Counted from the stretch's first letter, positions 13,742 to 22,682 are shown. The stretch: DNA of 53,452 nt from CAMEGH01 sp964513905 (GCA_964513905.1 CAZENS010000001.1:1-53452), one strand, 5' to 3'. A program made the numbers and translations. Notes: generated by a model from the letters alone, not told the origin.

Positions 13742-16006
13742 ATGAAATATTTAAAAATACTACTTCCGTTTATTGTTGCGATAGTAACTTTCTTATACCT
13801 TGCGATACCGCTAGATGTATTTGCTGCCAATGAGCAAGTTTTTATTTCGCCGTCTAGCCGTCGCTACGACCCCGGCAGTACTTTTACAGTGGATGTACGC
13901 ATTAACTCTGGAACCTCAAGAGGTGCTTCAACTAATGCGATTATTCTATATGATAGTTCGATTTTACGTGCAGAAAGTGTTTCGACCGCAGGTAGCGCCT
14001 ACGGTGGCATAACATCCATAAACAACAGCAACGCCCCAAACCAAGGAAGAATTTGGCACTATGCCCTAAAAATCCCTGCACCAACAGGAAGTAATTTGCT
14101 TGTTTATAAGGTAACCTTTAAGGCAATAGCAACCGGCAACGCTAGGGTCTGGGCGTCCGAAGAAAGCATGGTGAACGGTACACGCAATGTCTCTCGACCA
14201 GCGGTAACGTATTCTATTAGTAATCCCGCCCCGCCTACGCCACCTGCACCACCTACGCCACCTGCACCGCCCGCACCGAAGCCAAATCCAACACCTACAC
14301 CAGCACCGGCGCCTCGACCCGCCCCAACGCCAGCGCCTCGGCCGGCGCCTCGACCCGCCCCAACGCCAGCTACACCGGCGCCATCTGCACCGACACCAAA
14401 CACTGACGACAGCACAGGAAATGAAGAAGAGATAATAGCAGAAGAACCGCTCACAAAAGATGAGCCGACCTTAACTATCAGTAACATTTGGGCGAAAGCC
14501 CTTTATGATAAGGCTGATATTTCATGGGAGACGAACCATCCTTCAACCAGCATATTAAAATACGGTACATCTGAGAATAACCTCGACAATGAGGCAAAAA
14601 TAACCTCAAAAGAGGCGGATTTAGAAGATCCAGAAAGCTTCCCATCGTTTAGCACCACCCTAACGAAGCTACGGCCAGGAGTGAAATACTTTTACAATAT
14701 AAGTGCCGTAAAATCTGCTGATAAAGATTTAGAAGACTCCCACCAAGGGTCCTTCACAACAAAAGGCTATCCAGTAAAAATCATTGTTCAGAATAATGAT
14801 CAACCAGTTCAGGGTGCAACCGTTACCATTAAAGACCATAACGGATCATACACCACCAATAAAGACGGTGTCAGCAACCTTAATCTTCGAGACGGCAAGT
14901 ATACAATCTCGGTAAAGAAAGAAAACCTTTCAGCGCAAGAATCAATCACCGTAAAAGCAACCACTTTTGCGGAAGGAAAAGCCCCCGACACGCAAGAATT
15001 TCTATTTAAAATTATTCAAACAGCTGGTTCTACGGGGAGCACAAATCTTCTACCACTCATCATTGGTGGTGCAATCTTAGGTCTTCTTGGTATTTTTGGC
15101 CTCATAATATTCCTTGTTCGCAGAAAGCGTGCAAAAGAAGCCGACGCGTATGGATATCAATCTATTATTGATGACGGCGGCCCATCAGCAGCACCAGAGC
15201 AATACTATACAGATACACAGCAGCCAGCTTACAGCCAAGACGCATATTATGACTATTCGGCGACCGATCAGCAAGTTGCCTACAATGATCCAGCCGCCTA
15301 CTCAACGCCAGGTGAAAGCCCTACCTATGCGGGCTACGCAGCCGAGAACTATGCGCAACAACCATATGCGGATCCAACTAGTTATCAGGCGGGCAACGAA
15401 TACCCACAGCAGCCGGCAACCGACGGGACATTCTCTCAATATAGCCAAGAACAGCTATCTACCGATAGCCCGACTGATCAATATGGCCAGGAACAAGCCC
15501 CTACCGACAATATGGCCAACCAATATCAGACTGATCCCTATCAAGCACAAACAACCGAGCAAACTACAGACACAGCAGCATACCAAGAGCCCTACCCTAC
15601 AGAGCAACAATACCAACGGTCGCCAGAATACAACGACTACACAACCACTCCGACTGAACAGTCTCAGTCTAACAATCAATACTCCGACCAAAGCCAGTAC
15701 CAACAGCCATACTACGATAGCGCATCAGTAGATCAGCAGGCAATAAACTACCCACAGGCAGACTTAGCTACGCAAGCTACAGAAGTATCAACTCAAAATG
15801 ACTATCAACCTACAGCCCAACAAGACGGCATCATGTCGGAGCAAGCCAGTTACCAGATAAATAATATGCAACAATCAGATACAGCCTATGCAAACGAAAT
15901 GCAAGCGTCCCCTGTTGAATATCAGCAGACCCCTATTGCTGATCAAGATGCGTTTGATACCTATGCGCAACTTCAGTCCAGTCAACCACCTTCCACCATG
16001 CAGTAA
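13742..16006 (+). CDS. Cohesin-domain surface protein with Q/Y-rich cytoplasmic tail
   Basis: 754 residues. A signal peptide (1-29, ending VFAA), a cohesin-like beta-sandwich (~32-155), a Pro/Ala linker (~161-222), a fibronectin-III-like domain (~245-345), a carboxypeptidase-regulatory-like domain (~346-405), one membrane segment (~437-462) followed by RRKR, and a ~290-residue tail rich in Gln, Tyr, Pro and Thr. The topology is therefore outside domains, one membrane pass and a long disordered inside tail. Cohesin-type domains bind partner modules or sugars, so adhesion or surface display is likely. The tail resembles prion-like, condensate-forming sequences. The last 74 bp overlap the convergent sodA gene. 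No exact relative is recognised. Confidence 0.75.
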   Translation: MKYLKILLPFIVAIVTFLYLAIPLDVFAANEQVFISPSSRRYDPGSTFTVDVRINSGTSRGASTNAIILYDSSILRAESVSTAGSAYGGITSINNSNAPNQGRIWHYALKIPAPTGSNLLVYKVTFKAIATGNARVWASEESMVNGTRNVSRPAVTYSISNPAPPTPPAPPTPPAPPAPKPNPTPTPAPAPRPAPTPAPRPAPRPAPTPATPAPSAPTPNTDDSTGNEEEIIAEEPLTKDEPTLTISNIWAKALYDKADISWETNHPSTSILKYGTSENNLDNEAKITSKEADLEDPESFPSFSTTLTKLRPGVKYFYNISAVKSADKDLEDSHQGSFTTKGYPVKIIVQNNDQPVQGATVTIKDHNGSYTTNKDGVSNLNLRDGKYTISVKKENLSAQESITVKATTFAEGKAPDTQEFLFKIIQTAGSTGSTNLLPLIIGGAILGLLGIFGLIIFLVRRKRAKEADAYGYQSIIDDGGPSAAPEQYYTDTQQPAYSQDAYYDYSATDQQVAYNDPAAYSTPGESPTYAGYAAENYAQQPYADPTSYQAGNEYPQQPATDGTFSQYSQEQLSTDSPTDQYGQEQAPTDNMANQYQTDPYQAQTTEQTTDTAAYQEPYPTEQQYQRSPEYNDYTTTPTEQSQSNNQYSDQSQYQQPYYDSASVDQQAINYPQADLATQATEVSTQNDYQPTAQQDGIMSEQASYQINNMQQSDTAYANEMQASPVEYQQTPIADQDAFDTYAQLQSSQPPSTMQ
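14228..14397 (+). repeat. Pro/Ala-coding low-complexity repeat
   Basis: Imperfect short repeats of CCACCTGCACC and GCGCCTCGACCCGCC type encode the P-A-P-T-P-R linker of the cohesin-domain protein. Copy number may vary between strains. The antisense open frame here is a composition artefact. Confidence 0.7.
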
Positions 16007-16544
16007 CGTACTCTGGTCGAACATTTTTATAATCAAGATAATACGCATGCTCCCATACGTCGAGGCCTAAGATTGGCTCCGGCTCTCCGCTCATAATCGG
16101 ATTGTCTTGGTTAGGAGTCGTTATAATTGACAGGTCGGGCATTAACCATACCCACCCACTACCGAACAGACCAAGCGCCTGTTTGTTAAATTCATCTTGT
16201 AAAGCTTCTAAGCTGCCATACTTACTATTGATATCCTGTAGCAATTGCCCGTTCAAGCTATTACCCCCCGGAGTCATTACGCTCCAAAAAAGTGAATGAT
16301 TGTAATGACCACCCCCATTATTCCGTACCGCCGAGCGGTATGTCGATGGAACTTCATCTAGTGTGCGTAGCAAGTCAACGATTGCGTACTCATCCTTACT
16401 CAACTCGGCGCACTCCACAATAGCAGCGTTTAATTTGTCAACGTATGTCTGGTGATGCTTAGCATGATGAAGCTGCATCACCTCCTCACTGATTGACGGA
16501 CTTAACGCATCATAGCCATAGGCTAGTTTTGGTAATGTAAACAT
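15933..16544 (-). CDS. sodA: Superoxide dismutase, Mn type
   Basis: Converts superoxide to hydrogen peroxide and oxygen. 203 residues, normal length. Metal ligands are H26 (QLHHAKHH), H83 (HYNHSLFW), D162 and H166 (LDVWEHAYY). The GGG before HYNH and the Gln in TPNQDNP favour the manganese form over the iron form. No signal peptide, so it acts in the cytosol. It lies 41 nt behind the SurA-like gene on the same strand. Its 3' 74 bp overlap the cohesin-domain gene tail to tail. Confidence 0.93.
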   Translation of the reverse strand: MFTLPKLAYGYDALSPSISEEVMQLHHAKHHQTYVDKLNAAIVECAELSKDEYAIVDLLRTLDEVPSTYRSAVRNNGGGHYNHSLFWSVMTPGGNSLNGQLLQDINSKYGSLEALQDEFNKQALGLFGSGWVWLMPDLSIITTPNQDNPIMSGEPEPILGLDVWEHAYYLDYKNVRPEYVTAWWKVVDWTEVAHRYQTHLDQQ

Positions 16545-16585
16545 AATTACTATTCTCCCTATTTATAAAAATTAACTAAGTTATA

Positions 16586-17680
16586 CTACTGATCGTTTCG
16601 AATTTGCGGTCGGACATCCGGCACGGTAATATAATACTTCACCCTGCCGTCTGCCTTAATTTTCTTGATTCGGCTAGCAAACTCTAGTAACGGAATCCTA
16701 ATCTGAGCATACCTTATTTCGCCAGCCTCATTCTCACCAAGCAACTGTACAAAATAATATCCATCGCCACTAAAATTCTTGATTGGACCGCTAACATTGC
16801 CCTTCTTTAGCTTCGCTGCCGCCGCTGCCATGCCACCGTCTGGATTATTCTTTTTTACCCAAGAAGAGTTGGCTATTACTTCTATCTCTGGATACTTTTT
16901 CTTTAACGCACTCGCAATCACCTCAAGCTTGATGGTGGCGCCAGAAGCCTTTGTGTTTGCAATGAGCGATTCGGCCTCCTTAGAAGCCTGCCTTGCTCTA
17001 TCGTCAATCGAATAAGAAACCTCTTGCCACAAAACACTACGACGAACATTATATCGGCTCTCTTCAGGCGAAAGGCCATATAACTGTTCCGCCGATCGAT
17101 CGTACGCCTCCTGGCTAATTTCCCCTTGAGGAGATGTAGTTTGACGCAATCGCTTAATAGCAGCGTCAACTTGCTGTTCCGATACGCTAATATTTTCCTC
17201 ACGAGCAAGCTTAGACGCATACGCAGCAGTTACCGCATTATTCATTGCCTCGGCTTTTATGTAATCAAACTGACTTTTGGCGTTATCTGAAGTGCTATTT
17301 TTATCAAGCTGCTCTGCTGTACTTAGGTAAGTTTCTGAACTTTTATAATTCAGGAGGTAATCCCCATATCGAACGTCTTCACCGTCGACTGTTGCGACGG
17401 GAACAGGTACCATTCGGGTTAAACGATAAAAGAAATCACTTGTCGTTTGAACTTTATATAGTTGCCACCAACTAAATACAACGGCCAAAATTAATACAAC
17501 AAAACCAATTGCAATTGCACTTATTACTAGCCGATACTTTGTATACTGAACTGGGTACTTAAAACGACGAGCACCGGAGAGTATTTGCTCCCTATGCTCA
17601 GCAACCGTTTCGTTGGTAATCCGAGTAGGTTTTTTGCTCGGTTGCTTTTTACGCGTTAACTTCGATGTCAGCTTCTTCAT
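16586..17680 (-). CDS. Membrane-anchored SurA/PpiC-like foldase
   Basis: 364 residues. A basic cytoplasmic N-terminus (~48 residues), one membrane segment (~50-72), then an outside domain. The helical part (~95-245) resembles the SurA N-domain and the part around residues 250-345 resembles a parvulin (PpiC) fold, with DGGMAAAAAKLKKGNVSGPI close to the usual GGDLG..G.M..PF. The catalytic residues are not clear, so it may be only a chaperone. It overlaps the PH-domain gene by 32 nt. A second protein of this type lies at 36683-37696. Confidence 0.7.
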   Translation of the reverse strand: MKKLTSKLTRKKQPSKKPTRITNETVAEHREQILSGARRFKYPVQYTKYRLVISAIAIGFVVLILAVVFSWWQLYKVQTTSDFFYRLTRMVPVPVATVDGEDVRYGDYLLNYKSSETYLSTAEQLDKNSTSDNAKSQFDYIKAEAMNNAVTAAYASKLAREENISVSEQQVDAAIKRLRQTTSPQGEISQEAYDRSAEQLYGLSPEESRYNVRRSVLWQEVSYSIDDRARQASKEAESLIANTKASGATIKLEVIASALKKKYPEIEVIANSSWVKKNNPDGGMAAAAAKLKKGNVSGPIKNFSGDGYYFVQLLGENEAGEIRYAQIRIPLLEFASRIKKIKADGRVKYYITVPDVRPQIRNDQ

Positions 17681-18185
17681 TTACTCCCCGTTCTGCTACG
17701 TCGACAGCGTCTTGCAGCATATTATAGACTTTCTCTGGATGATCTACATTATGTATAACAAGATCACCGACATAGGTCTGTATGACTATTGTTCCAAATC
17801 GAAATACTTCCCCACTAAATCCTGGTATATTATAGCTTATATTGTGAATTTTTGACAACTTCAGCTCTACAACATCACTCCCAAAAAAACCGATTTGGGT
17901 AATTTGTCGCAGGCGCTGATTTGTTAATACAAACACCGTGTAGTACCAAATAATAAAATGGTACGCAAAGATGAGTAGCCCAAGAGCCAGCCCAGCAATT
18001 GGGAGTAAAAATAGTTCAAGATTACTTTGCCAAATCAATGGCGGGATTGCCGATATGGCAAACGGAATTAATAAGCCGTAAAAACCTTTTCTCATAGCGA
18101 GAATATGTCGACGAAATACTGCGACCACCTCTTCATCTTCACGCTGCCCATCAAATGAGACGTCTTTTGCTTCTTCTTTTGTCAT
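17649..18185 (-). CDS. Membrane protein with bacterial PH domain
   Basis: 178 residues. Two adjacent hydrophobic segments (~35-55 and ~58-82) followed by a PH-like domain (YTVFVLTNQRLRQITQIGFFGSDVVELKLSKI region). The TNQR motif is typical of bPH2/YdbT-type proteins, whose role is unknown. The ATG lies 10 nt after the tRNA-Arg CCA end on the same strand. tRNA trimming would therefore leave a very short leader. It overlaps the SurA-like gene downstream. Confidence 0.75.
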   Translation of the reverse strand: MTKEEAKDVSFDGQREDEEVVAVFRRHILAMRKGFYGLLIPFAISAIPPLIWQSNLELFLLPIAGLALGLLIFAYHFIIWYYTVFVLTNQRLRQITQIGFFGSDVVELKLSKIHNISYNIPGFSGEVFRFGTIVIQTYVGDLVIHNVDHPEKVYNMLQDAVDVAERGVNEEADIEVNA

Positions 18186-18195
18186 ACTATAATTT

Positions 18196-18272
18196 TGGTA
18201 CCCCGAGTAGGAGTCGAACCTACAACCTTTTCCTTAGGACGGAACTGCTCTATCCAGTTGAGCTATCGAGGC
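18196..18272 (-). tRNA. tRNA-Arg(CCT)
   Basis: Acceptor GCCTCGA/TCGGGGT, D-arm GCTCAACTGGATAGAGC, anticodon loop GTCCTAA (anticodon CCT), T-arm with TTCGACT, discriminator A, encoded CCA (18198-18196). An extended -10 TGC-TATAGT lies at 18306-18301. Confidence 0.93.
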
Positions 18273-18300
18273 ATATGTAGCATGTGGGTGCGTAACTTTT

Positions 18301-18306
18301 ACTATA
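18301..18306 (-). promoter_or_regulatory. Extended -10 of the tRNA-Arg unit
   Basis: TGC-TATAGT on minus, ~28 nt before the tRNA. An imperfect inverted repeat (TGTGGGTG with CACCCACA) brackets it, 18283-18323, in the gap after ndk. Confidence 0.5.
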
Positions 18307-18332
18307 GCACGACACCCACACAAACTCTATTT

Positions 18333-18860
18333 CTAGCGAGTAAACTTTTCGTTAAGCATCGAATATTCAACAAGCTCGTCTTTGCCAAACCAGTGTGCGA
18401 TTTCTTCCTTTGCTTCATCAGAATCACCCGACGCATGAATAAGGTTAGGTACCCCTTTTTGACATTCGTCCGCATACCCAAAACTCATATGTGAATAGTC
18501 ACCACGAATTGTTCCCATGTCGGCCGTCTTAGGCTCCGTAGGTCCAACAATCTTTCGAACAAGCGCGACAGCTTCAACGCCCTCAAGCACTACCGCCACA
18601 ACCGGTCCGTTCATCATAAAATCAAGCGTAACATTGAATGCACCTTCTCCTCGGCGAGTTACCATTTTTCCAATATCTTCATAGTGATGATAGTAGTGAT
18701 CACGATCAGGGCTAGCCATCTTCATGCCGACCATTTTTAGACCTACACGCTCAAATCTCTGAAGAATTTCTCCGACAATTCCTCTCTGTACTGCATCGGG
18801 TTTGAACACAATAAGTGTTCGCTCTACGCCGCAAAAATTCTTTTCTTCGTTCTTTGACAT
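18333..18860 (-). CDS. ndk: Nucleoside diphosphate kinase
   Basis: Moves the gamma phosphate between nucleotides through a phospho-histidine. 175 residues, against ~140-150 in most bacteria. There is an N-terminal extension of ~10 and an insertion around residues 60-80 (DIGKMVTRRGEGAFNVTL region). The core is typical: TLIVFKPDAVQRG near residue 15, GTIRGDYSHMSFG, and the active-site His in NLIHASGD. AAGGAG lies 6-8 nt before the ATG. Single-gene unit by position. Confidence 0.95.
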   Translation of the reverse strand: MSKNEEKNFCGVERTLIVFKPDAVQRGIVGEILQRFERVGLKMVGMKMASPDRDHYYHHYEDIGKMVTRRGEGAFNVTLDFMMNGPVVAVVLEGVEAVALVRKIVGPTEPKTADMGTIRGDYSHMSFGYADECQKGVPNLIHASGDSDEAKEEIAHWFGKDELVEYSMLNEKFTR

Positions 18861-18940
18861 TACTTTCTCCTTAGCAATTAATACCCTTCTATCATATCAA
18901 ATTACCAGCCAGTTGAGTAACCTCATTCTAGCTATCGTGC

Positions 18941-18946
18941 TACACT
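18941..18946 (+). promoter_or_regulatory. -10 of the tyrosine recombinase gene, leaderless start
   Basis: TACACT ends 6 nt before the ATG at 18953. The best -35 (TTGAGT, 18913-18918) is too far at 22 bp, so the -35 is uncertain. Confidence 0.4.
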
Positions 18947-18952
18947 ATATAC

Positions 18953-19876
18953 ATGAGCAGTAAGCACTACCTGAGCGATCTTATTTATGACTTTACAGAG
19001 TCTATTGAAGTTGAAGGCGGGCGCAGCAGCAAAACCGCCGAAAACTACACACACTATCTTATGCGTTTTTGCGAATTTTCTGACAACATTACAGTTGACG
19101 CCATTACGCCGGAGCTAATTCGCCGATACCGACTATGGCTCAATCGATACAAGAATTCAGCCGGCGAAACACTCAGTGTTATGACGCAAAATTATCATCT
19201 CGTTGCACTGCGTGGCTTTTTACAATATCTATCAAAAAGAGACATCCCCTCTCTTCCCCCGAATAGAATTGAGCTTCCCAAAACTCATCGAAAACAAGTA
19301 ACCTTTCTTCATGTTGATGAGGTAGATAGACTCATTGAAGCTATCGATACATCGGATGATGCAGGACTACGTGACCGAGCGATTATTGAACTGCTATTTT
19401 CGAGCGGACTACGTGTAAGTGAGTTAGTGGCGCTAAATCGTGACCACGTAAATACAAAGCGACGAGAATTTATGGTGCGAGGAAAAGGCCAAAAAGACAG
19501 GCCCATCTTTATAAGTGAGGAAGCTGCCGAGCACATCGAAAACTATTTAGCTGTTCGGGTGGATAACCTTATCCCCCTTTTTATCAGCTATAGCAAAAAT
19601 ACCCAAACACCCAATACCGACGGCGACTACCGACGACTTACCGCCAGAAGTATTCAGCGGGTTGTTAGTAAATACGCACGACGCGCCGGCATTACAAAAC
19701 ACGTGAGCCCGCACACTATGCGCCACAGCTATGCTACCGACCTCCTAATGAACGGCGCAGATATCCGTAGCGTGCAAAGTATGCTCGGCCATAGCAATAT
19801 CAGCACGACCCAAGTGTACACACATGTTACCGATGAGCACCTAAAAGAGGTCCACGAAAGATTCCATAGTAAATAA
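18953..19876 (+). CDS. Tyrosine recombinase, XerC/XerD type
   Basis: 307 residues, normal for Xer proteins. An N-terminal SAM-like core-binding domain (~5-95) and a C-terminal catalytic domain with R154 (SGLRVSEL), K178 (GKGQK), H254 and R257 (SPHTMRHSY), H280 (MLGHSNI) and the nucleophile Y289 (QVYTHV). It would resolve chromosome dimers at dif together with FtsK, which is encoded at 45925. It stands alone with no mobile-element context, so a housekeeping Xer is more likely than an integrase. I cannot tell XerC from XerD, and single-recombinase systems exist. Confidence 0.9.
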   Translation: MSSKHYLSDLIYDFTESIEVEGGRSSKTAENYTHYLMRFCEFSDNITVDAITPELIRRYRLWLNRYKNSAGETLSVMTQNYHLVALRGFLQYLSKRDIPSLPPNRIELPKTHRKQVTFLHVDEVDRLIEAIDTSDDAGLRDRAIIELLFSSGLRVSELVALNRDHVNTKRREFMVRGKGQKDRPIFISEEAAEHIENYLAVRVDNLIPLFISYSKNTQTPNTDGDYRRLTARSIQRVVSKYARRAGITKHVSPHTMRHSYATDLLMNGADIRSVQSMLGHSNISTTQVYTHVTDEHLKEVHERFHSK

Positions 19877-19908
19877 AGTAACCTCCTTCTATAAAGGAGG
19901 CTACTTGC
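19875..19908. terminator. Hairpin between the recombinase and pilus operons
   Basis: AGTAACCTCCTT, a short loop, and AAGGAGGCTACTT form a long stem with one mismatch. Flanking T-rich stretches on both sides suggest a bidirectional terminator, better on the minus strand. Confidence 0.55.
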
Positions 19909-19919
19909 CTATTCGTTTT

Positions 19920-21212
19920 TTAATCAACTAAGTTTGGACAGCCAGGTTCACTGGAGCCAGAGTAGCCATTGGGTTCATCGGTTACAGCAAAATCTTTACA
20001 TATGTGACCACTGGATCCAACTGCAGCCCGAGGGAACGTCGCTGCACCGCCACCAATCGCCTCAACCCTCGAAACAACTCGCTGGAAAACGTTATTTGCT
20101 CGCCCGGTAGAGTCGATCTCTGGTTGAACACCTTCAAATAAAATGCGCTTTGATGGATCTGTACTATCCTTTAGGGATATACTAAAGCTGGTTGAGCGGT
20201 AGAGTGACGCCAGCGTTAATTGCACCTCTTTATCGGAGTTAATGTCGCTCTTTACTCGTATCCGTGTTTTACACAGGTAACCCTCTGATTTTACCGGTTC
20301 ATGCTCACCATTCTGGTCAGCTAGCCCCTCACACCTAATAGGGTTAATTTTATTAATAGCATCTGCCGGCACACCTTCGTTCGAATCATTGTAAATAGGC
20401 TTATGTATGTCTATATCATTACCCGCAAGGTTAATATTGCTAGAATTTCCTGCAATATTAGCCCCAGAATACAGGAACGCTGTACGAGAGTTCTCATCCA
20501 TGTCTCGCACATTTCCAGCCTGTGAATACGGAATAACGCCTACTCGAATTACCGCCCCTTGCTTTCCCCATGCAGTCTTTGATTGTGGCAAGCTAAAATG
20601 ACCATTTGTGCCAGGCCCAACCGTCTTTACAGTATTCGAAACATCCTTCCTATCTAGCCAGCTTAGTTCTATTTCATCAAACTTACCATTTCCCTTTAGC
20701 GGAATAACCTGTATGCCGTTCACGTCTTCGGTTTTTCCAATAAATGCCTCGGTGTCTGGATTAATAATGACGCACGTGTAGGCCTGATCGAGTTTATTAT
20801 CATTCGCCGACTGCGCCACCTTTCGCTCCTTCTCACTAGAAGTCGGATTGATAGCCTTGCTTATGGTATCGCAATTCCTATCGTTTATCGCTTTACTAAT
20901 ATTATTACATCTTGTTCGCTCTGCACTGGCGGGGCCATGCCCCACTAGGCCTTTCTCGCGACAATCTGCCAACTCTGCCAGAAGTCGCTTTGCGTCCTCT
21001 ACACCAGCCTCCGCTGAGTCTTTTGCGCTTTGAGCGAGGTTATTATCTGTGGACCGCTCTTGATCCGATAGCATTAAGGTAGTAAAAGTAACCGTCACCC
21101 CAGTTAGCAGAACGGCCGTTAGTATCACAATAAACAACGATACTGCGCCCGATTGCTTTAACATGCCATTTTTTTGTCTCATATTGTCAAATCTCTCCAT
21201 TAACCTTACCAT
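19920..21212 (-). CDS. PilX-like type IV pilus accessory protein
   Basis: 430 residues. A hydrophobic N-terminal segment (GAVSLFIVILTAVLLTGVTV, ~22-42) leads into a helical stretch (NLAQSAKDSAEAGVEDAKRLLAEL), as in PilX-type minor pilins. The normal Glu at position 5 of the mature pilin is absent, as in other PilX/GspK-like proteins. The long C-terminal domain (~90-430) has paired Cys and beta-rich patches. It is the last gene of the pilus operon, 8 nt behind the PilW-like gene. It probably primes or caps the pilus, by analogy. Confidence 0.7.
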   Translation of the reverse strand: MVRLMERFDNMRQKNGMLKQSGAVSLFIVILTAVLLTGVTVTFTTLMLSDQERSTDNNLAQSAKDSAEAGVEDAKRLLAELADCREKGLVGHGPASAERTRCNNISKAINDRNCDTISKAINPTSSEKERKVAQSANDNKLDQAYTCVIINPDTEAFIGKTEDVNGIQVIPLKGNGKFDEIELSWLDRKDVSNTVKTVGPGTNGHFSLPQSKTAWGKQGAVIRVGVIPYSQAGNVRDMDENSRTAFLYSGANIAGNSSNINLAGNDIDIHKPIYNDSNEGVPADAINKINPIRCEGLADQNGEHEPVKSEGYLCKTRIRVKSDINSDKEVQLTLASLYRSTSFSISLKDSTDPSKRILFEGVQPEIDSTGRANNVFQRVVSRVEAIGGGAATFPRAAVGSSGHICKDFAVTDEPNGYSGSSEPGCPNLVD

Positions 21213-21220
21213 GCTATACC

Positions 21221-22054
21221 CTATCTTCCTGCACCGCTACGGGCTACAAAACTTATCTTATTAATCGCGCAATACTCTCCGTCGTTCATAGATCCTCCAT
21301 CCGGGGCATTACAGTTTGGCTCGACGGTATGAATCACCTCATCACCCATTTGAGACCCGACTATCATGCTGATCGTGTAGTATGGTGCTGTTGATTTTAG
21401 ACTAACGTTTTCATTGCCAGTAACGGCATCCCCTGGGGCATCTATATCAATCTTATACAGCACCAGATTGTTGTTTCCGCTGCCAAATACGTTCAGCACT
21501 GGCGACGGTACACCGTCTGCAGTCATCACTACTGGCAATCGCGATGCTGCGTTGGGATTAGTAGACCTACACAGTTCCTTTTGCGTGTCCCGGACCTTTA
21601 CGAATCGTATGATTGAGCCATCCGGCATAAACTGTATGGGGTTGCTCCCCTCGTAGTTAATACTACCTTCGCTAGCATGGCTCTTTACCGCCCGACCAGA
21701 ATTCCAGGCATATGAATACGTACCCGTGCATAAACGACCCCCGGCAGGATTTGAATAAAAATCAGTACCGTTGCTTCGCGCTTGATTAAAATTAGTAGCC
21801 ATTATATCTTGTGGCGTTGGGTTGGCACGATGATATCTAAGTGCGAATACTTCTGAATTCATAATCGATTGTTGCATATCGCGGACCAATACACGAGAAA
21901 CGGCATTCACTTCTTTTATCGTCAGGCCTCTATTGTATATAGAAGTTACCTGCATCACTACCGCCGCTATCACCAACAATAAAGAGCCGATAAATGCCAT
22001 CGACAGCATTAATTCTATCAGCGTAAAACCGCCCTTTTTGCTACTTTGGTGCAT
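21221..22054 (-). CDS. PilW-like prepilin
   Basis: 277 residues with a class III prepilin signal: KKGG|FTLIELMLSMAFIGSLLL, cut after the second Gly, with Glu at mature position 5. A beta-rich C-terminal domain follows. Large minor pilins of this sort start pilus assembly. It overlaps the PilV-like gene upstream by 14 nt, so the two are coupled. Confidence 0.75.
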   Translation of the reverse strand: MHQSSKKGGFTLIELMLSMAFIGSLLLVIAAVVMQVTSIYNRGLTIKEVNAVSRVLVRDMQQSIMNSEVFALRYHRANPTPQDIMATNFNQARSNGTDFYSNPAGGRLCTGTYSYAWNSGRAVKSHASEGSINYEGSNPIQFMPDGSIIRFVKVRDTQKELCRSTNPNAASRLPVVMTADGVPSPVLNVFGSGNNNLVLYKIDIDAPGDAVTGNENVSLKSTAPYYTISMIVGSQMGDEVIHTVEPNCNAPDGGSMNDGEYCAINKISFVARSGAGR

Positions 22055-22682
22055 ACAACCTCACAATCGTCCCTAACTTCATCAAACCGCCGTCAGCCCC
22101 CGGAGAGTCCCAGCATGCGCGTATATGAAAATCATAGTAACGTGTCTTTTTTAGTACGGCACTGTCGCTAGAGCTGTCGCTCTCTTTTACTGCTTCAATC
22201 CACACCATCTCAGAACGTCCGGATGGCCCACTATATACCTGTGAAAATGTTGTTGGCTGAACAAATTTATGTTGAGCACTGCTCGCTTTAACTATACCGC
22301 CCATACCAGGATCAATATAAAAAGCATGTGATGGCATACCAATAGGACTAGTAGTTGTTGCAGGTTTACAGTGTGAATTAAAATCCTTAATTGTATCGTA
22401 ATCTGATGCTGCGTCTTGCGCCAAAGAAATAGCCGTGTCCCAACCGCCCGTCGCCTCTGGTGATCCTTCTTTAGCGTTCATTTCTACTGCATGAAGATGG
22501 TGTAATAGCTCCGCCTGTGTATCAATCTGGTTACGCACAAGATTCATTTCAAGTGAGGTCTGTGCTGCAGCTATACCTCGAGTCATGACAGAAATTGCGC
22601 CGACAGCGACCGCGCTAAAGACAGTGACTGCAATTAGCACTTCGATCAAGGTGTCGCCTCGCTGTTTTTTAATCATTAGCAT
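22041..22682 (-). CDS. PilV-like prepilin
   Basis: 213 residues. Prepilin signal KKQRG|DTLIEVLIAVTVFSAVAVG with E5. The first mature residue would be Asp rather than Phe or Met, as in several PilV/GspI proteins. The remainder is a small globular domain with two Cys. It overlaps the upstream FimU-like gene by 7 nt. Confidence 0.75.
   Translation of the reverse strand: MLMIKKQRGDTLIEVLIAVTVFSAVAVGAISVMTRGIAAAQTSLEMNLVRNQIDTQAELLHHLHAVEMNAKEGSPEATGGWDTAISLAQDAASDYDTIKDFNSHCKPATTTSPIGMPSHAFYIDPGMGGIVKASSAQHKFVQPTTFSQVYSGPSGRSEMVWIEAVKESDSSSDSAVLKKTRYYDFHIRACWDSPGADGGLMKLGTIVRLYAPK

Noticed and set aside
14104..14487. 127-codon antisense frame rich in Gly and Ala
   Set aside because: Complement of the Pro/Ala-coding repeat; its composition follows from the repeat.
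18953..19876. Tyrosine recombinase as a phage or integron integrase
   Set aside because: Length and motifs fit housekeeping Xer; there are no attachment-site repeats, gene cassettes or phage genes near it.
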